Source of the DNA: Anastrepha obliqua
Taxonomy: Eukaryota; Arthropoda; Insecta; Diptera; Tephritidae
Direction of reading: 5' to 3'
Length of the DNA stretch: 64,000 nucleotides
Assembly (NCBI RefSeq): GCF_027943255.1
Contig: NW_026562323.1
Location: 1-64,000 of the forward strand
The notes under the pieces are model-generated. The model saw only the letters and a program-made list of their open reading frames with translations. It did not search any database and was not told where the DNA came from. Positions 12,524 through 25,100 of the stretch are shown piece by piece. A program made the position numbers and the translations under genes. How positions within the stretch are numbered: the stretch's first letter is position 1; every line of letters starts with the position of its first letter.

Positions 12524-14030
12524 TCACAAAATGTCACATAAAAGCCTCATTGACTCGAATTTTTTTGAAACTTTTTTTGGCGGTAAAAGTCCCATAGTTC
12601 TCTCCATTCTGCTCCGATTTCGCTGAAACTTTCATTACAGGTTAGGTAAGACTCTCCTCTTTCCAACAATGTACACTTCTTTGGCAATTAGTTGGAAATT
12701 GGATGTAAAACAATCACAAAATGTCAGAAAAAAGCCTTTCTGACTCGAATTTTTCTGAACATTTTTGGCGGTAAAAGTCGCATAGTTCCCTCAATTCTGC
12801 TCCGATTCGCTGAAACTTTCATTAGAAGTTAGATAAGACTCTCCTCTTTCCAACAGTGTACACTTCTTTGGCAATTGGTTGGAAATTGGATGTAAAACAA
12901 TCACAAAATGTCAGAAAAAAGCCTTTCTGACTCGAATTTTTCTGAACATTTTTGGCGGTAAAAGTCGCATAGTTCCCTCAATTCTGCTCCGATTTCGCTG
13001 AAACTTTCATTAAAAGTTAGATAAGACTCTCCTCTTTCCAACAATGTACACTTCTTTGACAATTGGTTGGAAATTGGATGTAAAACAATCACAAAATGTC
13101 AGAAAAAAGCCTTTCTGACTCGAATTTTTCTGAACATTTTTGGCGGTAAAAGTCGCATAGTTCCCTCAATTCTGCTCCGATTTCGCTGAAACTTTCATTA
13201 AAAGTTAGATAAGATTCTCCTCTTTCCAACAATGTACACTTCTTTCGCAATTTGTTGGAAATTGGATGTAAAACAATCAGAAAATATCACATAAAAGCCT
13301 CATTGACTCGAATTTTTTTGAAACTTTTTTTGGCGGTAAAAGTCCCATAGTTCCCTCAATTCTGCTTCGATTTCGCTGAAACTTTCATTAAAAGTTAGAT
13401 AAGACTCTCCTCTTTCCAACAATGTACACTTCTTTGGCAATTGGTTGGAAATTGGATGTAAAACAATCAGAAAATGTCACATAAAAGCCTCATTGACTCG
13501 AATTTTTTGAAACTTTTTTTGGCGGTAAAAGTCCCATAGTTCCCTCAATTCTGCTCCGATTTCGCTGAAATTTTCATTAAAAGTTAGATAAGACTCTCCT
13601 CTTTCCAACAATGTACACTTCTTTGGCAATTGGTTGGAAATTGGATGTAAAACAATCACAAAATGTCAGAAAAAAGCCTTTCTGACTCGAATTTTTCTGA
13701 ACATTTTTGGCGGTAAAAGTCGCATAGTTCCCTCAATTCTGCTCCGATTTCGCTGAAACTTTCATTAAAAGTTAGATAAGACTCTCCTCTTTCCAACAAT
13801 GTACACTTCTTTGGCAATTGGTTGGAAATTGGATGTAAAACAATCACAAAATGTCAGAAAAAAGCCTTTCCGACTCGAATTTTTCTGAACATTTTTGGCG
13901 GTAAAAGTCCCATAGTTCCCTCAATTCTGCTCCGATTTCGCTGAAACTTTCATTAAAAGTTAGATAAGATTCTCCTCTTTCCAACAATGTACACTTCTTT
14001 CGCAATTTGTTGAAATTGGATGTAAAACAA

Positions 14031-15912
14031 TCACAAAATGTCAGAAAAAAGCCTTTCTGACTCGAATTTTTCTGAACATTTTTGGCGGTAAAAGTCCCAT
14101 AGTTCCCTCAATTCTGCTCCGATTTCGCTGAAACTTTCATTAAAAGTTAGATAAGACTCTCCTCTTTCCAACAATGTACACTTCTTTGGCAATTGGTTGG
14201 AAATTGGATGCAAAACAATCACAAAATGTCAGAAAAAAGCCTTTCCGACTCGAATTTTTCTGAACATTTTTGGCGGTAAAAGTCCCATAGTTCCCTCAAT
14301 TCTGCTCCGATTTCGCTGAAACTTTCATTAAAAGTTAGATAAGACTCTCTTCTTTCCAACAATGTACACTTCTTTGGCAATTGGTTGGAAATTGGATGTA
14401 AAACAATCAGAAAATGTCACATAAAAGCCTCATTGACTCGAATTTTTTTGAAACTTTTTTTGGCGGTAAAAGTCCCATAGTTCCCTCAATTCTGCTTCGA
14501 TTTCGCTGAAACTTTCATTAAAAGTTAGATAAGACTCTCCTCTTTCCAACAATGTACACTCCTTTGGCAATTGGTTGGAAATTGGATGTAAAACAATCAC
14601 AAAATGTCAGAAAAAAGCCTTTCCGACTCGAATTTTTCTGAACATTTTTGGCGGTAAAAGTCGCATAGTTCCCTCAATTCTGCTTCGATTTCGCTGAAAC
14701 TTTCATTAAAAGTTAGATAAGACTCTCCTCTTTCCAACAATGTACACTTCTTTGGCAATTGGTTGGAAATTGGATGCAAAACAATCACAAAATGTCAGAA
14801 AAAAGCCTTTCCGACTCGAATTTTTCTGAACATTTTTGGCGGTAAAAGTCCCATAGTTCCCTCAATTCTGCTCCGATTTCGCTGAAATTTTCATTACAGG
14901 TTAGGTAAGACTCTCCTCTTTCCAACAATGTACACTTCTTTGGCAATTAGTTGGAAATTGGATGTAAAACAATCACAAAATGTCAGAAAAAAGCCTCATT
15001 GACTCGAATTTTTCTGAACATTTTTGGCGGTAAAAGTCGCATAGTTCCCTCAATTCTGCTCCGATTTCGCTGAAACTTTCATTAAAAGTTAGATAAGACT
15101 CTCCTCTTTCCAACAGTGTACACTTCTTTGGCAATTGGTTGGAAATTGGATGTAAAACAATCACAAAATGTCAGAAAAAAGCCTTTCTGACTCGAATTTT
15201 TCTGAACATTTTTGGCGGTAAAAGTCGCATAGTTCCCTCAATTCTGCTCCGATTTCGCTGAAACTTTCATTAAAAGTTAGATAAGACTCTCCTCTTTCCA
15301 ACAATGTACACTTCTTTGACAATTGGTTGGAAATTGGATGTAAAACAATCACAAAATGTCAGAAAAAAGCCTTTCTGACTCGAATTTTTCTGAACATTTT
15401 TGGCGGTAAAAGTCGCATAGTTCCCTCAATTCTGCTCCGATTTCGCTGAAACTTTCATTAAAAGTTAGATAAGACTCTCCTCTTTCCAACAATGTACACT
15501 TCTTTGGCAATTGGTTGGAAATTGGATGTAAAACAATCAGAAAATGTCACATAAAAGCCTCATTGACTCGAATTTTTCTGAACATTTTTGGCGGTAAAAG
15601 TCGCATAGTTCCCTCAATTCTGCTCCGATTTCGCTGAAACTTTCATTAAAAGTTAGATAAGACTCTCCTCTTTCCAACAATGTACACTTCTTTGGCAATT
15701 GGTTGGAAATTGGATGTAAAACAATCACAAAATGTCAGAAAAAAGCCTTTCCGACTCGAATTTTTCTGAACATTTTTGGCGGTAAAAGTCCCATAGTTCC
15801 CTCAATTCTGCTCCGATTTCGCTGAAACTTTCATTAAAAGTTAGATAAGATTCTCCTCTTTCCAACAATGTACACTTCTTTCGCAATTTGTTGGAAATTG
15901 GATGTAAAACAA
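14031..15912 (+). repeat. Type I HOR shortened to 10 monomers (1,882 bp)
   Basis: Starts: 14031 m1, 14219 m2, 14407 B1, 14597 m4, 14785 m5, 14973 m6, 15161 m7, 15349 m8, 15537 B2/m10 chimera, 15725 m11. It lacks exactly one 190-bp unit relative to the next copy (2,072 - 190 = 1,882). The chimeric monomer at 15,537 marks where it was lost. It is otherwise near-identical to 15,913-17,984. Confidence 0.92.
15537..15724 (+). repeat. Chimeric monomer: B head, A body (crossover scar)
   Basis: The monomer opens with the B head (TCAGAAAATGTCACAT, GCCTCATTGACTCG), then has the A pattern of T5, CTGAACA, T5 and the A-type GTCGCAT site. The full copy at 17,419-17,796 has a separate B (17419) and m10 (17609). 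Fusing them in register within GACTCGAATTTTT removes exactly 190 bp, which is the observed deficit. Confidence 0.9.
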
Positions 15913-17984
15913 TCACAAAATGTCAGAAAAAAGCCTTTCTGACTCGAATTTTTCTGAACATTTTTGGCGGTAAAAGTCCCATAGTTCCCTCAATTCTGCT
16001 CCGATTTCGCTGAAACTTTCATTAAAAGTTAGATAAGACTCTCCTCTTTCCAACAATGTACACTTCTTTGGCAATTGGTTGGAAATTGGATGCAAAACAA
16101 TCACAAAATGTCAGAAAAAAGCCTTTCCGACTCGAATTTTTCTGAACATTTTTGGCGGTAAAAGTCCCATAGTTCCCTCAATTCTGCTCCGATTTCGCTG
16201 AAACTTTCATTAAAAGTTAGATAAGACTCTCTTCTTTCCAACAATGTACACTTCTTTGGCAATTGGTTGGAAATTGGATGTAAAACAATCAGAAAATGTC
16301 ACATAAAAGCCTCATTGACTCGAATTTTTTTGAAACTTTTTTTGGCGGTAAAAGTCCCATAGTTCCCTCAATTCTGCTTCGATTTCGCTGAAACTTTCAT
16401 TAAAAGTTAGATAAGACTCTCCTCTTTCCAACAATGTACACTCCTTTGGCAATTGGTTGGAAATTGGATGTAAAACAATCACAAAATGTCAGAAAAAAGC
16501 CTTTCCGACTCGAATTTTTCTGAACATTTTTGGCGGTAAAAGTCGCATAGTTCCCTCAATTCTGCTTCGATTTCGCTGAAACTTTCATTAAAAGTTAGAT
16601 AAGACTCTCCTCTTTCCAACAATGTACACTTCTTTGGCAATTGGTTGGAAATTGGATGCAAAACAATCACAAAATGTCAGAAAAAAGCCTTTCCGACTCG
16701 AATTTTTCTGAACATTTTTGGCGGTAAAAGTCCCATAGTTCCCTCAATTCTGCTCCGATTTCGCTGAAATTTTCATTACAGGTTAGGTAAGACTCTCCTC
16801 TTTCCAACAATGTACACTTCTTTGGCAATTAGTTGGAAATTGGATGTAAAACAATCACAAAATGTCAGAAAAAAGCCTCATTGACTCGAATTTTTCTGAA
16901 CATTTTTGGCGGTAAAAGTCGCATAGTTCCCTCAATTCTGCTCCGATTTCGCTGAAACTTTCATTAAAAGTTAGATAAGACTCTCCTCTTTCCAACAGTG
17001 TACACTTCTTTGGCAATTGGTTGGAAATTGGATGTAAAACAATCACAAAATGTCAGAAAAAAGCCTTTCTGACTCGAATTTTTCTGAACATTTTTGGCGG
17101 TAAAAGTCGCATAGTTCCCTCAATTCTGCTCCGATTTCGCTGAAACTTTCATTAAAAGTTAGATAAGACTCTCCTCTTTCCAACAATGTACACTTCTTTG
17201 ACAATTGGTTGGAAATTGGATGTAAAACAATCACAAAATGTCAGAAAAAAGCCTTTCTGACTCGAATTTTTCTGAACATTTTTGGCGGTAAAAGTCGCAT
17301 AGTTCCCTCAATTCTGCTCCGATTTCGCTGAAACTTTCATTAAAAGTTAGATAAGACTCTCCTCTTTCCAACAATGTACACTTCTTTGGCAATTGGTTGG
17401 AAATTGGATGTAAAACAATCAGAAAATGTCACATAAAAGCCTCATTGACTCGAATTTTTTTGAAACTTTTTTTGGCGGTAAAAGTCCCATAGTTCCCTCA
17501 ATTCTGCTCCGATTTCGCTGAAATTTTCATTAAAAGTTAGATAAGACTCTCCTCTTTCCAACAATGTACACTTCTTTGGCAATTGGTTGGAAATTGGATG
17601 TAAAACAATCACAAAATGTCAGAAAAAAGCCTTTCTGACTCGAATTTTTCTGAACATTTTTGGCGGTAAAAGTCGCATAGTTCCCTCAATTCTGCTCCGA
17701 TTTCGCTGAAACTTTCATTAAAAGTTAGATAAGACTCTCCTCTTTCCAACAATGTACACTTCTTTGGCAATTGGTTGGAAATTGGATGTAAAACAATCAC
17801 AAAATGTCAGAAAAAAGCCTTTCCGACTCGAATTTTTCTGAACATTTTTGGCGGTAAAAGTCCCATAGTTCCCTCAATTCTGCTCCGATTTCGCTGAAAC
17901 TTTCATTAAAAGTTAGATAAGATTCTCCTCTTTCCAACAATGTACACTTCTTTCGCAATTTGTTGGAAATTGGATGTAAAACAA
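15913..17984 (+). repeat. Canonical type I HOR, 11-mer, 2,072 bp
   Basis: Starts: 15913 m1, 16101 m2, 16289 B1, 16479 m4, 16667 m5, 16855 m6, 17043 m7, 17231 m8, 17419 B2, 17609 m10, 17797 m11. Spacing is 188 or 190 throughout with no indel. m2 has the local form GACTCTCTTCTTTCC and m6 has the CATTGAC patch. Both are typical of 10-21 kb but absent from the type I copies at 39-44 and 59-62 kb. Confidence 0.95.
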
Positions 17985-20431
17985 TCACAAAATGTCAGAA
18001 AAAAGCCTTTCTGACTCGAATTTTTCTGAACATTTTTGGCGGTAAAAGTCCCATAGTTCCCTCAATTCTGCTCCGATTTCGCTGAAACTTTCATTAAAAG
18101 TTAGATAAGACTCTCCTCTTTCCAACAATGTACACTTCTTTGGCAATTGGTTGGAAATTGGATGTAAAACAATCACAAAATGTCAGAAAAAAGCCTTTCC
18201 GACTCGAATTTTTCTGAACATTTTTGGCGGTAAAAGTCCCATAGTTCCCTCAATTCTGCTCCGATTTCGCTGAAACTTTCATTAAAAGTTAGATAAGATT
18301 CTCCTCTTTCCAACAATGTACACTTCTTTCGCAATTTGTTGGAAATTGGATGTAAAACAATCACAAAATGTCAGAAAAAAGCCTTTCTGACTCGAATTTT
18401 TCTGAACATTTTTGGCGGTAAAAGTCCCATAGTTCCCTCAATTCTGCTCCGATTTCGCTGAAACTTTCATTAAAAGTTAGATAAGACTCTCCTCTTTCCA
18501 ACAATGTACACTTCTTTGGCAATTGGTTGGAAATTGGATGCAAAACAATCACAAAATGTCAGAAAAAAGCCTTTCCGACTCGAATTTTTCTGAACATTTT
18601 TGGCGGTAAAAGTCCCATAGTTCCCTCAATTCTGCTCCGATTTCGCTGAAACTTTCATTAAAAGTTAGATAAGACTCTCTTCTTTCCAACAATGTACACT
18701 TCTTTGGCAATTGGTTGGAAATTGGATGTAAAACAATCAGAAAATGTCACATAAAAGCCTCATTGACTCGAATTTTTTTGAAACTTTTTTTGGCGGTAAA
18801 AGTCCCATAGTTCCCTCAATTCTGCTTCGATTTCGCTGAAACTTTCATTAAAAGTTAGATAAGACTCTCCTCTTTCCAACAATGTACACTCCTTTGGCAA
18901 TTGGTTGGAAATTGGATGTAAAACAATCACAAAATGTCAGAAAAAAGCCTTTCCGACTCGAATTTTTCTGAACATTTTTGGCGGTAAAAGTCGCATAGTT
19001 CCCTCAATTCTGCTTCGATTTCGCTGAAACTTTCATTAAAAGTTAGATAAGACTCTCCTCTTTCCAACAATGTACACTTCTTTGGCAATTGGTTGGAAAT
19101 TGGATGCAAAACAATCACAAAATGTCAGAAAAAAGCCTTTCCGACTCGAATTTTTCTGAACATTTTTGGCGGTAAAAGTCCCATAGTTCCCTCAATTCTG
19201 CTCCGATTTCGCTGAAACTTTCATTACAGGTTAGGTAAGACTCTCCTCTTTCCAACAATGTACACTTCTTTGGCAATTAGTTGGAAATTGGATGTAAAAC
19301 AATCACAAAATGTCAGAAAAAAGCCTCATTGACTCGAATTTTTCTGAACATTTTTGGCGGTAAAAGTCGCATAGTTCCCTCAATTCTGCTCCGATTTCGC
19401 TGAAACTTTCATTAAAAGTTAGATAAGACTCTCCTCTTTCCAACAGTGTACACTTCTTTGGCAATTGGTTGGAAATTGGATGTAAAACAATCACAAAATG
19501 TCAGAAAAAAGCCTTTCTGACTCGAATTTTTCTGAACATTTTTGGCGGTAAAAGTCGCATAGTTCCCTCAATTCTGCTCCGATTTCGCTGAAACTTTCAT
19601 TAAAAGTTAGATAAGACTCTCCTCTTTCCAACAATGTACACTTCTTTGACAATTGGTTGGAAATTGGATGTAAAACAATCACAAAATGTCAGAAAAAAGC
19701 CTTTCTGACTCGAATTTTTCTGAACATTTTTGGCGGTAAAAGTCGCATAGTTCCCTCAATTCTGCTTCGATTTCGCTGAAACTTTCATTAAAAGTTAGAT
19801 AAGACTCTCCTCTTTCCAACAATGTACACTTCTTTGGCAATTGGTTGGAAATTGGATGTAAAACAATCAGAAAATGTCACATAAAAGCCTCATTGACTCG
19901 AATTTTTTTGAAACTTTTTTTGGCGGTAAAAGTCCCATAGTTCCCTCAATTCTGCTCCGATTTCGCTGAAATTTTCATTAAAAGTTAGATAAGACTCTCC
20001 TCTTTCCAACAATGTACACTTCTTTGGCAATTGGTTGGAAATTGGATGTAAAACAATCACAAAATGTCAGAAAAAAGCCTTTCTGACTCGAATTTTTCTG
20101 AACATTTTTGGCGGTAAAAGTCGCATAGTTCCCTCAATTCTGCTCCGATTTCGCTGAAACTTTCATTAAAAGTTAGATAAGACTCTCCTCTTTCCAACAA
20201 TGTACACTTCTTTGGCAATTGGTTGGAAATTGGATGTAAAACAATCACAAAATGTCAGAAAAAAGCCTTTCCGACTCGAATTTTTCTGAACATTTTTGGC
20301 GGTAAAAGTCCCATAGTTCCCTCAATTCTGCTCCGATTTCGCTGAAACTTTCATTAAAAGTTAGATAAGACTCTCTTCTTTCCAACAGTGTAACTTCTTT
20401 GGCAATTGGTTGGAAATTGGATGTAAAACAA
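17985..20431 (+). repeat. Type I HOR with extra dimer and fused last monomer (13 monomers)
   Basis: Starts: 17985 m1, 18173 m11, 18361 m1, 18549 m2, 18737 B1, 18927 m4, 19115 m5, 19303 m6, 19491 m7, 19679 m8, 19867 B2, 20057 m10, 20245 m11/m2 fusion. The m11-m1 pair occurs twice at the left (17,797-18,172 and 18,173-18,548), a 376-bp tandem gain. This explains why m4 to m4 is 2,448 bp (2,072 + 376). Confidence 0.92.
20245..20431 (+). repeat. m11/m2 fusion monomer (deletion scar)
   Basis: This monomer sits in the m11 position but has the m2 tail (CTCTTCTTTCC and TTGGCAATTGG, not GATTCTCC and TTCGCAATTTG), and it is followed directly by B1. The m11 tail, all of m1 and the m2 head are missing, a 376-bp loss. 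It also has CAGTGTAACTTC, one base shorter than CAGTGTACACTTC. Together these give the 1,695-bp m7-to-m7 distance (2,072 - 376 - 1). Confidence 0.9.
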
Positions 20432-22127
20432 TCAGAAAATGTCACATAAAAGCCTCATTGACTCGAATTTTTTTGAAACTTTTTTTGGCGGTAAAAGTCC
20501 CATAGTTCCCTCAATTCTGCTTCGATTTCGCTGAAACTTTCATTAAAAGTTAGATAAGACTCTCCTCTTTCCAACAATGTACACTCCTTTGGCAATTGGT
20601 TGGAAATTGGATGTAAAACAATCACAAAATGTCAGAAAAAAGCCTTTCCGACTCGAATTTTTCTGAACATTTTTGGCGGTAAAAGTCGCATAGTTCCCTC
20701 AATTCTGCTTCGATTTCGCTGAAACTTTCATTAAAAGTTAGATAAGACTCTCCTCTTTCCAACAATGTACACTTCTTTGGCAATTGGTTGGAAATTGGAT
20801 GCAAAACAATCACAAAATGTCAGAAAAAAGCCTTTCCGACTCGAATTTTTCTGAACATTTTTGGCGGTAAAAGTCCCATAGTTCCCTCAATTCTGCTCCG
20901 ATTTCGCTGAAATTTTCATTACAGGTTAGGTAAGACTCTCCTCTTTCCAACAATGTACACTTCTTTGGCAATTAGTTGGAAATTGGATGTAAAACAATCA
21001 CAAAATGTCAGAAAAAAGCCTCATTGACTCGAATTTTTCTGAACATTTTTGGCGGTAAAAGTCGCATAGTTCCCTCAATTCTGCTCCGATTTCGCTGAAA
21101 CTTTCATTAAAAGTTAGATAAGACTCTCCTCTTTCCAACAGTGTACACTTCTTTGGCAATTGGTTGGAAATTGGATGTAAAACAATCACAAAATGTCAGA
21201 AAAAAGCCTTTCTGACTCGAATTTTTCTGAACATTTTTGGCGGTAAAAGTCGCATAGTTCCCTCAATTCTGCTCCGATTTCGCTGAAACTTTCATTAAAA
21301 GTTAGATAAGACTCTCCTCTTTCCAACAATGTACACTTCTTTGACAATTGGTTGGAAATTGGATGTAAAACAATCACAAAATGTCAGAAAAAAGCCTTTC
21401 TGACTCGAATTTTTCTGAACATTTTTGGCGGTAAAAGTCGCATAGTTCCCTCAATTCTGCTTCGATTTCGCTGAAACTTTCATTAAAAGTTAGATAAGAC
21501 TCTCCTCTTTCCAACAATGTACACTTCTTTGGCAATTGGTTGGAAATTGGATGTAAAACAATCAGAAAATGTCACATAAAAGCCTCATTGACTCGAATTT
21601 TTTTGAAACTTTTTTTGGCGGTAAAAGTCCCATAGTTCCCTCAATTCTGCTCCGATTTCGCTGAAATTTTCATTAAAAGTTAGATAAGACTCTCCTCTTT
21701 CCAACAATGTACACTTCTTTGGCAATTGGTTGGAAATTGGATGTAAAACAATCACAAAATGTCAGAAAAAAGCCTTTCTGACTCGAATTTTTCTGAACAT
21801 TTTTGGCGGTAAAAGTCGCATAGTTCCCTCAATTCTGCTCCGATTTCGCTGAAACTTTCATTAAAAGTTAGATAAGACTCTCCTCTTTCCAACAATGTAC
21901 ACTTCTTTGGCAATTGGTTGGAAATTGGATGTAAAACAATCACAAAATGTCAGAAAAAAGCCTTTCCGACTCGAATTTTTCTGAACATTTTTGGCGGTAA
22001 AAGTCCCATAGTTCCCTCAATTCTGCTCCGATTTCGCTGAAACTTTCATTAAAACTTAGATAAGATTCTCCTCTTTCCAACAATGTACACTTCTTTCGCA
22101 ATTTGTTGGAAATTGGATGTAAAACAA
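20432..22127 (+). repeat. Type I HOR truncated on the left (B1 to m11)
   Basis: Starts: 20432 B1, 20622 m4, 20810 m5, 20998 m6, 21186 m7, 21374 m8, 21562 B2, 21752 m10, 21940 m11. It lacks m1 and m2 because of the fusion before it. m11 has a private AAAACTTAG where others have AAAAGTTAG. From m7 onward this copy is also the left part of the long super-unit U0. Confidence 0.9.
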
Positions 22128-25100
22128 TCACAAAATGTCAGAAAAAAGCCTTTCTGACTCGAATTTTTCTGAACATTTTTGGCGGTAAAAGTCCCATAGT
22201 TCCCTCAATTCTGCTTCGATTTCGCTGAAACTTTCATTAAAAGTTAGATAAGACTCTCCTCTTTCCAACAATGTACACTTCTTTGGCAATTGGTTGGAAA
22301 TTGGATGCAAAACAATCACAAAATGTCAGAAAAAAGCCTTTCCGACTCGAATTTTTCTGAACATTTTTGGCGGTAAAAGTCCCATAGTTCCCTCAATTCT
22401 GCTCCGATTTCGCTGAAACTTTCATTAGAAGTTAGATAAGACTCTTCTCTTTCCAACAATGTACACTTCTTTGGCAATTGGTTGGAAATTGGATGTAAAA
22501 CAATCAGAAAATGTCACATAAAAGCCTCATTGACTCGAATTTTTTTGAAACTTTTTTTGGCGGTAAAAGTCCCATAGTTCCCTCAATTCTGCTCCGATTT
22601 CGCTGAAATTTTCATTAAAAGTTAGATAAGACTCTCCTCTTTCCAACAATGTACACTTCTTTGGCAATTGGTTGGAAATTGGATGTAAAACAATCACAAA
22701 ATGTCAGAAAAAAGCCTTTCCGACTCGAATTTTTCTGAACATTTTTGGCGGTAAAAGTCGCATAGTTCCCTCAATTCTGCTCCGATTTCGCTGAAACTTT
22801 CATTAAAAGTTAGATAAGATTCTCCTCTTTCCAACAATGTACACTTCTTTGGCAATTGGTTGGAAATTGGATGTAAAACAATCACAAAATGTCAGAAAAA
22901 AGCCTTTCCGACTCGAATTTTTCAGAACATTTTTGGCGGTAAAAGTCGCATAGTTCCCTCAATTCTGCTCCGATTTCGCTGAAACTTTCATTAAAAGTTA
23001 GATAAGACTCTCCTCTTTCCAACAATGTACACTTCTTTGGCAATTGGTTGGAAATTGGATGTAAAACAATCACAAAATGTCAGAAAAAAGCCTTTCCGAC
23101 TCGAATTTTTCTGAACATTTTTGGCGGTAAAAGTCGCATAGTTCCCTCAATTCTGCTCCGATTTCGCTGAAACTTTCATTAAAAGTTAGATAAGGTTCTC
23201 CTCTTTCCAACAATGTACACTTCTTTCGCAATTTGTTGGAAATTGGATGTAAAACAATCACAAAATGTCAGAAAAAAGCCTTTCTGACTCGAATTTTTCT
23301 GAACATTTTTGGCGGTAAAAGTCCCATAGTTCCCTCAATTCTGCTCCGATTTCGCTGAAACTTTCATTAGAAGTTAGATAAGACTCTCCTCTTTCAAACA
23401 ATGTACATTTCTTTCGCAATTTGTTGGAAATTGGATGTAAAACAATCAGAAAATGTCACATAAAAGCCTCATTGACTCGAATTTTTTTGAAACTTTTTTT
23501 GGCGGTAAAAGTCCCATAGTTCCCTCAATTCTGCTCCGATTTCGCTGGAACTTTCATTAAAAGTTAGATAAGACTCTCCTCTTTCCAACAATGTACACTT
23601 CTTTGGCAATTGGTTGGAAATTGGATGTAAAACAATCAGAAAATGTCACATAAAAGCCTCATTGACTCGAATTTTTTTGAAACTTTTTTTGGCGGTAAAA
23701 GTCCCATAGTTCCCTCAATTCTGCTCCGATTTCGCTGAAACTTTCATTAAAAGTTAGATAAGACTCTCCTCTTTCCAACAATGTACACTTCTTTGGCAAT
23801 TGGTTGGAAATTGGATGTAAAACAATCACAAAATGTCAGAAAAAAGCCTTTCCGACTCGAATTTTTCTGAACATTTTTGGCGGTAAAAGTCCCATAGTTC
23901 CCTCAATTCTGCTCCGATTTCGCTGAAACTTTCATTAAAAGTTAGATAAGACTCTCCTCTTTCCAACAATGTACACCTCTTTGGCAATTGGTTGGAAATT
24001 GGATGTAAAACAATCAGAAAATGTCACATAAAAGCCTCATTGACTCGAATTTTTTTGAAACTTTTTTTGGCGGTAAAAGTCCCATAGTTCCCTCAATTCT
24101 GCTCCGATTTCGCTGAAACTTTCATTAAAAGTTAGATAAGACTCTCCTCTTTCCAACAATGTACACTTCTTTGGCAATTGGTTGGAAATTGGATGTAAAA
24201 CAATCACAAAATGTCAGAAAAAAGCCTTTCCGACTCGAATTTTTCTGAACATTTTTGGCGGTAAAAGTCGCATAGTTCCCTCAATTCTGCTCCGATTTCG
24301 CTGAAACTTTCATTAAAAGTTAGATAAGACTTTCCTCTTTCCAACAATGTACACTTCTTTGGCAATTTGTTGGAAATTGGATGTAAAACAATCACAAAAT
24401 GTCAGAAAAAAGCCTTTCTGACTCGAATTTTTCTGAACATTTTTGGCGGTAAAAGTCCCATAGTTCCCTCAATTCTGCTCCGATTTCGCTGAAACTTTCA
24501 TTAAAAGTTAGATAAGACTCTTCTCTTTCCAACAATGTATACTTCTTTGGCAATTGGTTGGAAATTGGATGTAAAACAATCAGAAAATGTCACATAAAAG
24601 CCTCATTGACTCGAATTTTTTTGAAACTTTTTTTGGCGGTAAAAGTCCCATAGTTCCCTCAATTCTGCTCCGATTTCGCTGAAACTTTCATTAAAAGTTA
24701 GATAAGACTCTCCTCTTTCCAACAATGTACACTTCTTTGGCAATTGGTTGGAAATTGGATGTAAAACAATCACAAAATGTCAGAAAAAAGCCTTTCTGAC
24801 TCGAATTTTTCTGAACATTTTTGGCGGTAAAAGTCCCATAGTTCCCTCAATTCTGCTCCGATTTCGCTGAAACTTTCATTAAAAGTTAGATAAGACTCTC
24901 CTCTTTCCAACAATGTACACCTCTTTGGCAATTGGTTGGAAATTGGATGTAAAACAATCAGAAAATGTCACATAAAAGCCTCATTGACTCGAATTTTTTT
25001 GAAACTTTTTTTGGCGGTAAAAGTCCCATAGTTCCCTCAATTCTGCTCCGATTTCGCTGAAATTTTCATTAAAAGTTAGATAAGACTCTCCTCTTTCCAA

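Larger units (their letters stand above)
12336..12527 (-). other. Monomer-spanning 63-codon open frame, probably not a gene
   Basis: On the minus strand a class A monomer is open from a GTG (ending at 12,527) to a TGA (12,336): 63 codons, starting IVLHPISNQLPKK after the initiator. Because 188 is not a multiple of three, each copy ends inside its neighbour, overlapping by four bases (GTGA). B monomers change frame in the T7 tracts and differ at the C-terminus. No signal peptide, membrane segment or family motif is visible, there is no ATG start, and the variable sites are spread over the frame. I treat it as a chance property of the consensus, copied with the satellite. Confidence 0.3.
12336..14030 (+). 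repeat. Nine-monomer type I/II recombinant HOR
   Basis: It starts with type I m1 (12336), then jumps to the type II monomer with TTCTCTCCATTC and ACAGGTTAGG (12524). It continues m6 12714, m7 12901, m8 13089, B' 13277, B2 13467, m10 13656 and m11 13844. The segment from 12,714 to ~15.5 kb parallels 8,947-11.8 kb at an offset of about 3,766 bp, so it is part of a 20-monomer tandem duplication. The switch falls at a class-B position, where type I and type II share most sequence. Confidence 0.82.
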
